A stretch of DNA of 64,000 nt from Parvimonas sp035282405 (GCF_035282405.1 NZ_JAYKBP010000002.1:62001-126000); one strand, 5' to 3'; counted from the stretch's first letter, positions 45,431 through 54,170 are shown. Numbers and translations are program-made. The notes: generated from the sequence alone by a model not told the origin.

Positions 45431-45712
45431 ATGTCCACAAAAAACCGTTACGACGATGCTTTCAAGCAAACCCTCGTAGACCTTTACCACAATGGTAAAA
45501 CCCAAGCTTCTCTCATCAAAGAATATGGCGTATCACAATCTGCGCTCACAAAATGGATTAAACAATATTCCACTGTGGAAACAGATGATGGTCAAGTCCT
45601 TACAGCAAAACAAGTTAAGGAACTTCAAAAACGTATGGCTCAACTCGAAGAAGAAAACCTAATATTAAAAAAAGCGATTGCCATATTCACGCCACACTCA
45701 AACAGCGATTAG
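45431..45712 (+). CDS. IS3-family transposase OrfA
   Basis: 93 residues with a helix-turn-helix (TQASLIKEYGVSQSALTKWI) and a C-terminal leucine-zipper-like coil (ELQKRMAQLEEENLILKKAI). It binds the IS ends. A run of seven A followed by G (45667-45674) near its end is the slippery site for -1 frameshifting into orfB. Confidence 0.92.
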   Translation: MSTKNRYDDAFKQTLVDLYHNGKTQASLIKEYGVSQSALTKWIKQYSTVETDDGQVLTAKQVKELQKRMAQLEEENLILKKAIAIFTPHSNSD

Positions 45713-46569
45713 AAGCTGTACATAAGCTGCGTCATCAACACAAAATCAAGACACTTTGTAGAGTCCTTAAAATTCATCGCAGTACTTATTACAAACATTT
45801 TTATTCTGATCCAGCACCACGAACTTGTGAAAATCAAATAATTCGTCAATATATTTTGCAAATTTACTTAGACTATGACAATTCTCTTGGAGCTTACAAG
45901 ATTCGTCGTGTTTTAGAGCGTGATTATGGCATTCAAATCAGCCTTGGAAGAGTGTACCGACTGATAAACACTATGAATCTGCCTAAGCGTTCCACAGAAA
46001 AACCAAAATTTAAGAATTTTGTAAAAACAGACGAAGTATGTGTAAATCATCTACATCAACAGTTCAATCCAGCTACTCCAAACTCAGTTTGGGTCAGTGA
46101 TTTCACTTATATTAAGGTAAATGGTATCTTCCACTACCTCTGTGTTGTGATTGATTTATTTTCACGAAAAGTCATAGGTTGGAGCTTATCTAAGCATCAT
46201 GATGTTAACTTAACCATCCAAGCCCTTCAAAAGGCTTATTTCGACAGAGGTAAGCCCGATTATGTGCTGTTTCACTCCGACCAAGGCTCTGAATATACTG
46301 CATTTGCATTTCGCCAAATCCTTGAAACATACAATATTGTACAATCCTTCTCCAAAAAGGGGTATCCATATGATAATGCATGTTGTGAAAGTTTCTTTCG
46401 CCATATGAAACGAGAATGCATAAATCGAAAATCCTTTCGAACATTAGAAGAATTACGTCTTTGTTGCTTTGAGCACATAAATCGTTATAATTCAAAACGA
46501 CCTCACTCTGCAATTGGGGATTACACTCCAAATGAAATAGAAGAATTGTATATGGAAAGGCAGGTTTAA
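45673..46569 (+). CDS. IS3-family transposase OrfB (DDE catalytic domain)
   Basis: In the -1 frame relative to orfA, reached through the A7G slippery stretch, giving an OrfAB fusion of about 379 residues. The region includes a HTH_21-like part (DYDNSLGAYKIRRVLERDYG) and the rve integrase core with D in WVSDFTYI, D in FHSDQGSEY and E in CCESFFRHMKRE, the DDE triad. No internal stops, so the element may be active. Confidence 0.92.
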   Translation, partial: SDCHIHATLKQRLEAVHKLRHQHKIKTLCRVLKIHRSTYYKHFYSDPAPRTCENQIIRQYILQIYLDYDNSLGAYKIRRVLERDYGIQISLGRVYRLINTMNLPKRSTEKPKFKNFVKTDEVCVNHLHQQFNPATPNSVWVSDFTYIKVNGIFHYLCVVIDLFSRKVIGWSLSKHHDVNLTIQALQKAYFDRGKPDYVLFHSDQGSEYTAFAFRQILETYNIVQSFSKKGYPYDNACCESFFRHMKRECINRKSFRTLEELRLCCFEHINRYNSKRPHSAIGDYTPNEIEELYMERQV

Positions 46570-46628
46570 ATCTGTCTTTCCCAAAAATCTTATTGTAAAA
46601 TTGTGTCCATTTACTTGACTATGTTGCA

Positions 46629-46862
46629 ATTACATTAATACAATTATTTAAAAACAAGTCTTATATTTTTATATGCTATCATTATATCATATTTTTACAA
46701 ATAAAAACCTACTAATATTTTTCTGGATTTAGGTGCTCACATCAAGTTTTGAAATAATCTTCAAATTATCTCTCATTAAATAGTCCTCCTAAACAAATAT
46801 TAATGTAAGCATTATATACACATATAGGATGTAAAGGCATTATTATCTATCTTACTAAAAAA
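46629..46862. other. Noncoding interval between the IS and whiA
   Basis: Holds no gene of normal size. On the minus strand an AGGAGG site precedes a 15-codon frame (46729-46776, MRDNLKIISKLDVST), perhaps the stub of a gene cut by the rearrangement. The rest is AT-rich with no clear signal. Confidence 0.4.
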
Positions 46863-46886
46863 GCGAATAAATTATACTTTATTCGC
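46863..46886 (-). terminator. Terminator of whiA
   Basis: Stem GCGAATAAA/TTTATTCGC with a 6-nt loop, overlapping the last codons of whiA and followed by a T run on the minus strand. The duplicated fragment at 43.0 kb keeps only one arm of this hairpin, fixing the duplication border there. Confidence 0.8.
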
Positions 46887-47795
46887 CATATCAATTATTT
46901 TTTTAAATCTATGATTTACTCCCGATTTGCTAATTTTTAAAATTTCAGCTAACTCTTTTAATGAAAGAGTTGGATTTTTTAATCTTAACTCGCAAAGTTC
47001 AAGTAAATTTTTATCTAAATTCTTTTTCCCATATATTTTATAAACTTTATTTATTGCATCTATTTGTGCAAACGCAGTATTTAAAGTTTTATCCAAATTT
47101 GCAGTTTCACAATTTGTAAGTCTGTTGGTATTATTTTTTATTTCTTTTATCATCTTTGTTTCTTCAAACTTAAATAAGCTATTTACAGTTCCAATAAGTG
47201 AAAGAAAGTCAGAAATCATTGTACTATCTTTTATATATACAATGTATTGTCCTTTTTTTTCAAGGCTTTTTGCCTTTATTCCAAATAGTTTCAAATATTT
47301 TATAACAAGTTTTGCCAATTCATTTGAGTTTAAAGTAAATTCAAGATGGTAACTCTTGTCAGGATTTGCTATTGATCCTGATCCTAAAAAAATTCCGCAT
47401 AAAAAGTTTTTAATAAAATTTTTACTTTTTGCTGAATCTTCATATAAGTCATCTTTTGGAAAAAGACTATCCAAGTCTGAAAAAAAAGTATCTTTTAAAA
47501 ATATTTTTGAAATTTCTTCATCTTCTATTACAATTTTATATACATTGTTTTTTCTTAAATTTGAAATTTTTGAAACCATTATTTTCCCATCATAAGAATA
47601 TAGAAATTTAAAGAGTTTAAAAATTCTTCTTATAATTGAATTATTTGTAGTTTCAAAACGAATTATAAAAGCAAAGTTACTAAAAACTATGGTTCCATTA
47701 GTTCTTATAAAAGCAGAAAGCTCAGAAATAGCAGAATCTTTTTCTACTATTTCTCTTCTTGAAAGTTCATTTTTTAAATCTGTTGAAAAAGCCAT
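46872..47795 (-). CDS. whiA: DNA-binding protein WhiA
   Basis: 307 residues: N-terminal WhiA/LAGLIDADG-like domains (FSTDLKNELSR, FLCGIFLGSGSIANPDKSYH, FTLNSNELAKLVIKYL) and a C-terminal helix-turn-helix (LSLKELAEILKISKSGVNHR). It affects cell division and chromosome segregation in Firmicutes. Start overlaps the Nudix gene stop by 1 nt (TAATG). In Bacillus a Nudix-type gene and yvcJ/yvcK/whiA are clustered; here only the Nudix gene is adjacent. Confidence 0.95.
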   Translation of the reverse strand: MAFSTDLKNELSRREIVEKDSAISELSAFIRTNGTIVFSNFAFIIRFETTNNSIIRRIFKLFKFLYSYDGKIMVSKISNLRKNNVYKIVIEDEEISKIFLKDTFFSDLDSLFPKDDLYEDSAKSKNFIKNFLCGIFLGSGSIANPDKSYHLEFTLNSNELAKLVIKYLKLFGIKAKSLEKKGQYIVYIKDSTMISDFLSLIGTVNSLFKFEETKMIKEIKNNTNRLTNCETANLDKTLNTAFAQIDAINKVYKIYGKKNLDKNLLELCELRLKNPTLSLKELAEILKISKSGVNHRFKKIIDMANKV

Positions 47796-48208
47796 TATTT
47801 TCTTTTTCTCTTTTCATAAAAATAGTTGGCACTCTTTAACATATTTCTCTCGGCATCATGCTTTACTAATTTCACAGCTTTATCATATGGTAAAAATATT
47901 GCTTCTATAAAACCTTCCTCTCTTTGTGGAAGTAAATTCAAATCTTCAGGCTCCATATAAAAATAATGAACTGTTTTTTTCACCTTTTCGCCATCATTAT
48001 GTTGATAATCATATTTTACAAATCCCAAATACTTTATAATTTTAGCTTTTATTCCGGATTCTTCTTGAACTTCTCTAATAGCTGCAAGCTCTTTAGTTTC
48101 GTTATTTTCAAGTCTCCCCTTTGGCAAAACCCATTCATTGCTAAACTTCTTCAACAACAGAAATTCACCATTATGAATAACAACTCCACCAGCACTAACT
48201 TCTAGCAT
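47795..48208 (-). CDS. Nudix hydrolase
   Basis: 137 residues with a full Nudix box GRLENNETKELAAIREVQEESG (positions ~30-52; written in parts, G-x5-E-x7-REVQEESG). It hydrolyses nucleoside diphosphate derivatives; the substrate cannot be told from sequence. Strands SAGGVVIHNGEFLLLKK and VHYFYMEPEDL fit the fold. Translationally coupled to whiA. Confidence 0.9.
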   Translation of the reverse strand: MLEVSAGGVVIHNGEFLLLKKFSNEWVLPKGRLENNETKELAAIREVQEESGIKAKIIKYLGFVKYDYQHNDGEKVKKTVHYFYMEPEDLNLLPQREEGFIEAIFLPYDKAVKLVKHDAERNMLKSANYFYEKRKRK

Positions 48209-48333
48209 AAACCCTCCTCTTATTGTATCTCATATCTTCTTAATATTATAACACGAAATGAAATCACATTCAAATTACAAGCCTTAAGGAAAATTATCTT
48301 TAAAACATATTACTTTTTACCATAAAATTATGA

Positions 48334-48363
48334 TTGATTATATTAGAAGAATTATGATATAAT
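48334..48363 (+). promoter_or_regulatory. Promoter of ychF
   Basis: TTGATT (48334-48339), 18-bp spacer, TATAAT (48358-48363), 37 bp before the ATG, with an AAAGGAG site in between. Confidence 0.65.
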
Positions 48364-48400
48364 ATGTCTTGTGTATTTTAAATTTTAAAGGAGATTATAA

Positions 48401-49495
48401 ATGAAATTAGGAATAGTTGGACTACCAAATGTTGGTAAAAGTACATTATTTAATGCAATTACTAAAGCCGGAGCTGAATCAGCAAATTACCCTTTCTGTA
48501 CTATTGACCCTAATGTAGGTCTTGTAAATGTACCTGATGAAAGATTAAATAAATTGACAGAACTTTACAATTCAAAAAAGACAATTCCTGCAGTTATAGA
48601 ATTTTATGATATTGCAGGTCTTGTAAAAGGAGCTAGTAAAGGTGAAGGTCTTGGAAATAAATTCTTATCTCATATTAGAGAAGTTGATGCAATTGTTGAA
48701 GTTATAAGATGTTTTGAAGATGAAAATATTGTCCATGTAGACGGAGAAGTTAATCCTCTAAGAGATGTTGAAACTATCAACTTAGAACTTATACTATCAG
48801 ATCTTGAGCTAGTTGAAAAGAGATTAGAAAAAGCTAGAAAATCACTAAAGGGAAATAAAAGTTTTAAAGAGGAAGTGGACCTTTTAGAAAAAATATTACC
48901 TGTTTTAGAAGAAGGAAAATCTATTAGATCTTTAAGTTTTGACGATAGTGAAAAAGCAATTTTAAAAAACTTTTCTCTTCTTAGTGTAAAGCCTATTATT
49001 TATGTAGCAAATGTAAATGAAGATGATATGCTTGATGAAGGAAAAAGCAATGAATATGTAAAAGTATTAGATGATTTTGCAAAGAAAGAAAATTCAGGAA
49101 TTGTAGTAATAAGTGCTCAAATAGAAAAAGAAATTTCAGAACTTGAAGATGATGAACAAATTGAATTTTTAAATGATTTAGGCATATCTGAAAGTGGTGT
49201 TTCAAAGCTAATAAAAGAAAGCTACAATCTTTTAGGTCTTATGAGCTTTTTAACAGCAGGTCCAGAAGAAACAAGAGCTTGGACTATTAAAATTGGAACA
49301 ACTGCAGTAAATGCCGCAGGAAAAATACATTCAGATATTCAAAGAGGATTTATCAGAGCTGAAATTGTAAATTATGATGATTTAATTTCTCTAGGTAGTA
49401 TGGTTGCAGCAAGAGAAAAAGGTCTTGTAAGACTTGAAGGAAAAGAATATATTATGCAAGATGGAGATGTAGTTTACTTCAGATTTAATGTATAA
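48401..49495 (+). CDS. ychF: Redox-regulated ATPase/GTPase YchF (OLA1 family)
   Basis: 364 residues, standard length. P-loop GLPNVGKSTLFNAIT, switch region NYPFCTIDPNVG, DIAGLVKGAS, and NVNE replacing the usual NKxD, the mark of the ATP-preferring OLA1/YchF group. A C-terminal TGS domain ends with KEYIMQDGDVVYFRF. It binds ribosomes and is linked to stress responses. A lipoprotein gene follows after 18 bp. Confidence 0.96.
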   Translation: MKLGIVGLPNVGKSTLFNAITKAGAESANYPFCTIDPNVGLVNVPDERLNKLTELYNSKKTIPAVIEFYDIAGLVKGASKGEGLGNKFLSHIREVDAIVEVIRCFEDENIVHVDGEVNPLRDVETINLELILSDLELVEKRLEKARKSLKGNKSFKEEVDLLEKILPVLEEGKSIRSLSFDDSEKAILKNFSLLSVKPIIYVANVNEDDMLDEGKSNEYVKVLDDFAKKENSGIVVISAQIEKEISELEDDEQIEFLNDLGISESGVSKLIKESYNLLGLMSFLTAGPEETRAWTIKIGTTAVNAAGKIHSDIQRGFIRAEIVNYDDLISLGSMVAAREKGLVRLEGKEYIMQDGDVVYFRFNV

Positions 49496-49513
49496 TAATT
49501 TAGGGGATTAAAA

Positions 49514-50419
49514 ATGAGAAAAAAATTATTACTAATGTTATTGGTATTAACAACTATTGTTGGCTGTGGAAAGAATGAGAATAACACAAAAGAAAAGGAA
49601 AGCACTCAATCAACAATTACTGAAGAACAAAAAGATGAAATTACTCAAAAAGTAAAAGAAAGAGAAATAAAAAAAATAAAGGCAGAAGTTCATAAGGAAG
49701 TTCTGTCTAAATTTATGGAGCTTTTATCTAAGAATTCAAATGGAGAATTTGAAATAGCTTATAATATAAATGTTGATGCAATAACTCTTCTTGCGGTTGG
49801 AGAAACGAAACAATCCGTAATGAATACAATAAATAATAATGATGATGAAGAGCTGAAAAAAATGGCAAAACATCTCAAAAAGACTGAGATGGATGAAGTA
49901 TTTCCAAACATTCAATTATACTTTTTAAATCCTGAAAAACCTGATACAGTAGCTTTAATTTATAAAAATGGAGTAGTTACAAAAGCAAATGAAGAATTAA
50001 ATATTAATGAAGAAAAAATCGAAGGAGAAGATAAAATTTCTTCTGAAGTTTTAACAGCTAAAGAAATTAAAAAAATTAAATCACAAACCAAAAAAGAATT
50101 TTTAGCAAGATTTATAGAAGTTTTTCAAGAAGAAATGAAGGACGAGGGAGATGTCGAATATAACGAAGAACAAGATGCTATAAATATTAAACTAAAAGGT
50201 GAATCAAAAGAAGGTCTTAGCAATATCTTAAAAGAAAAAAACAGCCAAGAAGCTAAAAAAACTTGGAAAAAGGCTTCTGAAAACTTTGTATATTCATCAA
50301 ATATCATAAGCCAAGTTGTTGCAGATCTTGTGATAAATATACTACATCCAGATGATGATAGTAAAGTATTATTATCTTTAAAGAATGGTCAAATTTTAGA
50401 GGATAATTTTTTGAAGTAA
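49514..50419 (+). CDS. Lipoprotein with a duplicated domain
   Basis: 301 residues. A lipoprotein signal (LLLMLLVLTTIVGC, lipobox Cys ~17-18) anchors it outside the membrane, followed by an acidic linker. Two similar domains follow: IKKIKAEVHKEVLSKFMELL (~52-145) and IKKIKSQTKKEFLARFIEVF (~170-280), each with a DAI strand and an hydrophobic ...LVI.I/L..P end. I do not recognise the family. It is probably co-transcribed with ychF. Confidence 0.75.
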   Translation: MRKKLLLMLLVLTTIVGCGKNENNTKEKESTQSTITEEQKDEITQKVKEREIKKIKAEVHKEVLSKFMELLSKNSNGEFEIAYNINVDAITLLAVGETKQSVMNTINNNDDEELKKMAKHLKKTEMDEVFPNIQLYFLNPEKPDTVALIYKNGVVTKANEELNINEEKIEGEDKISSEVLTAKEIKKIKSQTKKEFLARFIEVFQEEMKDEGDVEYNEEQDAINIKLKGESKEGLSNILKEKNSQEAKKTWKKASENFVYSSNIISQVVADLVINILHPDDDSKVLLSLKNGQILEDNFLK

Positions 50420-50449
50420 TAGAAAATTTATATTAGACAAATTATCATA

Positions 50450-50482
50450 AAAATAGACTGTGCCATCAGCACAGTCTATTTT
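50450..50482. terminator. Bidirectional terminator, lipoprotein / substrate-binding protein
   Basis: Perfect 14-bp stem AAAATAGACTGTGC/GCACAGTCTATTTT with loop CATCA between converging genes. A-T flanks on both sides allow function in both directions. Confidence 0.9.
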
Positions 50483-50495
50483 CTTATCAAACTCT

Positions 50496-51569
50496 CTATT
50501 TTCCTAGAATTTGTTTTACTTCTTCATCTTTTAATTCATAATTGTAAAATAACTTATAAAATTCTTTTACTTCTTTTTCCATATCATATTTATAAATTTC
50601 AGGATAAACTAGATTTCCAAGCCATTTCATTCCAATTACTCTATTAACTGCTGGTGGTCTTCCGAAAAAGTTATAAGGGCCACTAGGAGTGTAAAAAACT
50701 TTATTTTCTTTTACAGCTTTTAGAGTTTTAAAAGTTGCCTCTCCTTTGATTTGCTCAGCCAATTCTTTTGATTCAAAAATTAAGAAATCTGGATTTACTT
50801 CTGATAATCTTTCAAAAGGAATTTCATTTCCTGAACCACCTTGAACTTTTTCTACAGTGATTGGATTTTGAGCACCGATAAATTCAATAATATCAGCATG
50901 GATAGATCCTTTTGCATTTGCAAATAGTCCTGTTTTTCCTCCACCATAGTAAACTTTCTTAACATCTTTTATCTTTGCTTTATTTTCTTCAATTTCCTTA
51001 TATGTCTTCTTTATATAGTCTGAAAGTTCTTTTCCTCTTTCTTTATTTCCTAAAACTTCAGCGAGTCTTTCAAATGCTTCCGGTAATTTATCAAGAGTTA
51101 ATTCTATAAATACTACAGGAATCTTTAATTGTTCTTGAAGCTTATTTAAATCTTCCTCAATTCCTTTTTTCTTTTCACCCATGTCAATTATTACATCAGG
51201 TTTTGCATTAATAACTGCTTCCATATTTAGATTGGCTTTTTTACCATAAAATGCACCAAATTCAGGCAATTTTTTTAAATCTTCTGAAATGTACTTTTCA
51301 GTACTTTGAGAAAATTTTGATGCAATTCCAACCAACTTTTTTGGTTCATAAATATGCAACATAACTTGTGCAGGATTCCCTGATGGTGCAACCTTAGTTA
51401 TATTTTGTTTTAAAGTAACTTCTCTACCTAAGTCATCTTTAAAAACTCTTGTTTCTTCTTTTGTTTCTGTTTGTTGTTTTTCTTCCTTCTTTTCAGTGTT
51501 TCTTGAACAAGCAGTAAACAGAAGTCCAAAAGCTAAACAAAGCGCTAAAATTCTTTTAAACTTTTTCAT
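50496..51569 (-). CDS. FecB/BtuF-type ABC substrate-binding lipoprotein
   Basis: 357 residues. Lipoprotein signal with LAFGLLFTACSRN (lipobox Cys ~21), then a class III (helical backbone) binding protein: LGREVTLKQNITKVA, AVINAKPDVIIDMG, FLIFESKELAEQI. It captures an iron-siderophore, haem or corrinoid-type ligand; which one cannot be told. Its start overlaps the methyltransferase stop by 4 nt. Last gene of a four-gene operon. Confidence 0.88.
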   Translation of the reverse strand: MKKFKRILALCLAFGLLFTACSRNTEKKEEKQQTETKEETRVFKDDLGREVTLKQNITKVAPSGNPAQVMLHIYEPKKLVGIASKFSQSTEKYISEDLKKLPEFGAFYGKKANLNMEAVINAKPDVIIDMGEKKKGIEEDLNKLQEQLKIPVVFIELTLDKLPEAFERLAEVLGNKERGKELSDYIKKTYKEIEENKAKIKDVKKVYYGGGKTGLFANAKGSIHADIIEFIGAQNPITVEKVQGGSGNEIPFERLSEVNPDFLIFESKELAEQIKGEATFKTLKAVKENKVFYTPSGPYNFFGRPPAVNRVIGMKWLGNLVYPEIYKYDMEKEVKEFYKLFYNYELKDEEVKQILGK

Positions 51570-52267
51570 ATTTCCTCCTTTTCCACTACCACAATTGCTG
51601 TGTTTTTAGGTTTACAATAATATTTTGTAAAAACTTCTCCATTGTAGCTGTAATCTATATCTTTTACATTAGATATCAAATTAATTCCTTCTTCTCCATA
51701 CCATTTTTTTAAATACTTTATAACCTCTTCATCATCTTTTAATGGCTGACCAAATTCAAAAGTTTGTCTGTAAATTTTATAGGATACTTTTCTATCATCC
51801 AAAAATTTACAAATATCCTGAATCGTATTTTTTTTCGGATTATGTACTATCTCTTTTTCGACATCATTTCGAATTATAATCATTCTTTTGGAAAATAGAT
51901 TATAAAAATTATAAAAATAATCTTCAATGTCCCCAAAATGAGAGAATAAAATATTGTCTTTCTTCTCAATTTTTTCTAAAAGTTCCCCATTATAGCAGTC
52001 CGACCAGATTGTTTTAAAATTTTTAATTTTATTTTTAGAAATTCTTTTTTCTAAAAGTTCTAAAACATTCTCATCATAATCCACCCCAACTATATCACTG
52101 AAATAATCAGATAATTTCATGGGTAAAATTCCCAATCCACAACCAAAATCAATGAGGCTTTCTCCTTTCGGAATGACTTTTTTTATTTCTAAAGTCATAT
52201 TGTCGTGATATTTAGTATATTCTGAAGCAACTAAATACCATTTTATTCTATCCTCATTCCAGAACAT
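51566..52267 (-). CDS. Class I SAM-dependent methyltransferase inside the ABC operon
   Basis: 233 residues from MFWNEDRIKW, chosen because a strong AAGGAGGT site precedes it, whereas a longer frame would run deep into the ATPase gene. SAM-binding motif I is LIDFGCGLGIL, followed by DIVGVDYDENVLELLEK. It overlaps the ATPase gene by 14 bp and the binding-protein gene by 4 bp, so it is a fixed part of the transport operon. A methyltransferase acting on the imported ligand or a related small molecule is plausible; the substrate is unknown. Confidence 0.8.
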   Translation of the reverse strand: MFWNEDRIKWYLVASEYTKYHDNMTLEIKKVIPKGESLIDFGCGLGILPMKLSDYFSDIVGVDYDENVLELLEKRISKNKIKNFKTIWSDCYNGELLEKIEKKDNILFSHFGDIEDYFYNFYNLFSKRMIIIRNDVEKEIVHNPKKNTIQDICKFLDDRKVSYKIYRQTFEFGQPLKDDEEVIKYLKKWYGEEGINLISNVKDIDYSYNGEVFTKYYCKPKNTAIVVVEKEEI

Positions 52268-53045
52268 AATCTCGTCTAACCTCCTTATAATCAGGAATAC
52301 AAAATTTTCCACTTTCAGTTTCAATCAAATTTATAGGAACATTATATAGTTTCTCTAAAATTTCTTTATTTAAAATGGAGATATCTCCAAAATGACTTTC
52401 CTTATTTTTTTTAACTATCAAAATTTTATCTGCATAAGTTAAAGCGTGATTAGGATTATGAGTAGTAATTAAAAAGCCTATATTTTTTTTCTTCAATGAA
52501 TTACAAATCTCCATTATCTTAAGTTGATTTCCATAATCTAAGTTTGCAACCGGTTCATCCATAAAAATATAGTTATTAGCTTGTAACAATGCTCTTGCAA
52601 TTAGCACAAGCTGTCTTTCTCCACCACTAATTTGTCTATAATTTTTATCTTTTAAATAAGAAATTCCTAAAGCTTTTAAAATTTCAACTGATTTTTCATA
52701 ATCTTCCTTAGTGGTTTTATAGAAAAATCCATCTTTTTTAGAATAATTTCCCATTAAGATAACATCAATAACCTTATAGTCAAAAGCTGGAAAATGAATT
52801 TGTGGAATATACGAAATAAATCTTGAAAGTTTTTTACTATCCAATACTTTTAAATCAAAATCATCAATAATTGCATTTCCATTTTTTATAGGAATAAGTT
52901 TTAAAAGTGCTTTTAATAAAGTTGATTTTCCAGCCCCATTTTCTCCTAAAATGCAGATTATCTCTCCTTTATTTAATGAAAAACTAATATCTTTTAATAT
53001 TTCATTCTTCCCATAAAAAACATTTAAATTTTTAACCTCTATCAT
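52254..53045 (-). CDS. FecE/BtuD-type ABC transporter ATPase
   Basis: 263 residues: Walker A CILGENGAGKSTLLKAL, Q-loop ISYIPQIHFP, signature ISGGERQL, Walker B YIFMDEPVANLD and H-loop TTHNPNHAL. Powers import by the FecCD permease encoded just upstream, with which it overlaps by 14 bp. Confidence 0.95.
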   Translation of the reverse strand: MIEVKNLNVFYGKNEILKDISFSLNKGEIICILGENGAGKSTLLKALLKLIPIKNGNAIIDDFDLKVLDSKKLSRFISYIPQIHFPAFDYKVIDVILMGNYSKKDGFFYKTTKEDYEKSVEILKALGISYLKDKNYRQISGGERQLVLIARALLQANNYIFMDEPVANLDYGNQLKIMEICNSLKKKNIGFLITTHNPNHALTYADKILIVKKNKESHFGDISILNKEILEKLYNVPINLIETESGKFCIPDYKEVRRDYVLE

Positions 53046-54048
53046 AATCTCTACCTTTTTTATAAATCAAATACAAGAATATTGGAGCTCCGATAAAAGA
53101 AGTAACTATTCCAATTGGAATTTCTGATGTAGTAATATTTCTGCATAAAATATCGATGACAAGTAAAAAACTAGCTCCTAAAAGTCCAGATGCAGGAATT
53201 ACAAATCTATAATCATCCCCAAAAATAAGTCTTGAAAAATGTGGTATTACAAGTCCAATCCAACCTATTATACCTGTAACCGCAACACTTGAAGCAGTCA
53301 TAAGTGTTGCAAAAAATATTATAATAAATCTTATTTTTTCAGTATTAAGTCCAAGTGTTTTTGCCTCTTCTTCACCCATTGTAAAAATATTTATTTCTAT
53401 TTTATAAAGATTAGATACAATAAGACCTGTTACTATCGGGAAAAATATAAATTTAAAATCTATCATTTTTACAGAAGCTAAAGAACCCATAAGCCAATAT
53501 GTTATACTTGGCAGTTGGTTCTCTGTATCTGCAACAAGTTTTACAAAGGAAATTAAAGAAGAAAATAAACTTCCTATCATCATTCCAGTTAAAATAAGAC
53601 CTAAAATTCTATCACTTCTAAAAATTTTGCTTAAAGTGTAAGTTACAAAAACTGAGAGAATACCTAAACTAAAAGACAAAAGTGTTATTTCAAAAAAATT
53701 AAAATACATCAGTATTCCAAATGCACTACCAAATGCTGCAGCTTGAGTCGTTCCCAAAATGTCTGGACTCACCATAGGATTTTTTAAAAGTCCTTGATAT
53801 AATGCTCCACTTGTAGAAATCCCAGCTCCTACTAAAATTGCACATAGAACACGAGGAATCCTTATATTCCAAATCACCGTACTTGCAGGTGAATTATCAA
53901 CTATTCCATAAAAAAATCTATCTGTTATCACTTTTATTACATCCAAAAATTTGATTGGATATCGACCAATACTAAAAGAAAAAATAAAAGTTAAAACTAA
54001 AAAAACTACTAAAAATAAGAACTTTATTCTTACTTTTTTATCAATCAT
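53032..54048 (-). CDS. FecCD-type ABC transporter permease
   Basis: About 338 residues with roughly ten membrane helices. RIPRVLCAILVGAGISTSGALYQ (here shortened: RIPRVLCAILVGAG), LKNPMVSPDILG and GIIGWIGLVIPHFSRL are family marks. The start was put at MIDKKV, 9 nt behind GGAG. It imports iron-siderophore, haem or vitamin B12-type ligands. First gene of the operon. Confidence 0.95.
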   Translation of the reverse strand: MIDKKVRIKFLFLVVFLVLTFIFSFSIGRYPIKFLDVIKVITDRFFYGIVDNSPASTVIWNIRIPRVLCAILVGAGISTSGALYQGLLKNPMVSPDILGTTQAAAFGSAFGILMYFNFFEITLLSFSLGILSVFVTYTLSKIFRSDRILGLILTGMMIGSLFSSLISFVKLVADTENQLPSITYWLMGSLASVKMIDFKFIFFPIVTGLIVSNLYKIEINIFTMGEEEAKTLGLNTEKIRFIIIFFATLMTASSVAVTGIIGWIGLVIPHFSRLIFGDDYRFVIPASGLLGASFLLVIDILCRNITTSEIPIGIVTSFIGAPIFLYLIYKKGRDYDRG

Positions 54049-54066
54049 AACTATGTTCTCCAAAAA

Positions 54067-54080
54067 ATATAACGTTATAT
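54067..54080. promoter_or_regulatory. 14-bp palindrome, putative operator of the FecCD operon
   Basis: ATATAACGTTATAT, a perfect inverted repeat, lies 3 bp downstream of the -10 box, between promoter and ribosome binding site. A repressor bound here would block transcription. The sequence does not identify the regulator. Confidence 0.45.
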
Positions 54081-54082
54081 AA

Positions 54083-54111
54083 ATTATAAATTATTAATAT
54101 GAAAAAGTCAA
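54083..54111 (-). promoter_or_regulatory. Promoter of the FecCD operon
   Basis: Minus strand TTGACT (54106-54111), 17-bp spacer, TATAAT (54083-54088). One of the best consensus matches in the window. Confidence 0.75.
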
Positions 54112-54170
54112 TGAAAATCAAACTTTGTTTATGGTTAACTATGTAGTAAATTCAAATTTTTAAACATAAA

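Larger units (their letters stand above)
45353..46628 (+). mobile_element. IS3-family insertion sequence
   Basis: About 1276 bp bounded by 27-bp imperfect inverted repeats that begin TGCA and end TGGACACA (left 45353-45379, right 46602-46628 inverted). It carries orfA and orfB with a frameshift site. No matching target duplication is visible (ATTCTG on the left, ATTACA on the right), which points to a deletion or recombination after insertion. Its codon use and GC are higher than those of the flanks. Confidence 0.85.

Noticed and set aside
46205..46531. Minus-strand open frames inside the transposase gene
   Set aside because: They are shadows of the conserved IS3 OrfB frame and resemble no protein.
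45353..46628. Target-site duplication at the IS3 ends
   Set aside because: Flanking bases on the two sides do not match for 3-6 bp with the ends chosen.
43003..47147. Classic integrative element at whiA
   Set aside because: No integrase, excisionase or conjugation genes lie between the repeats; only an IS3 transposase is present.
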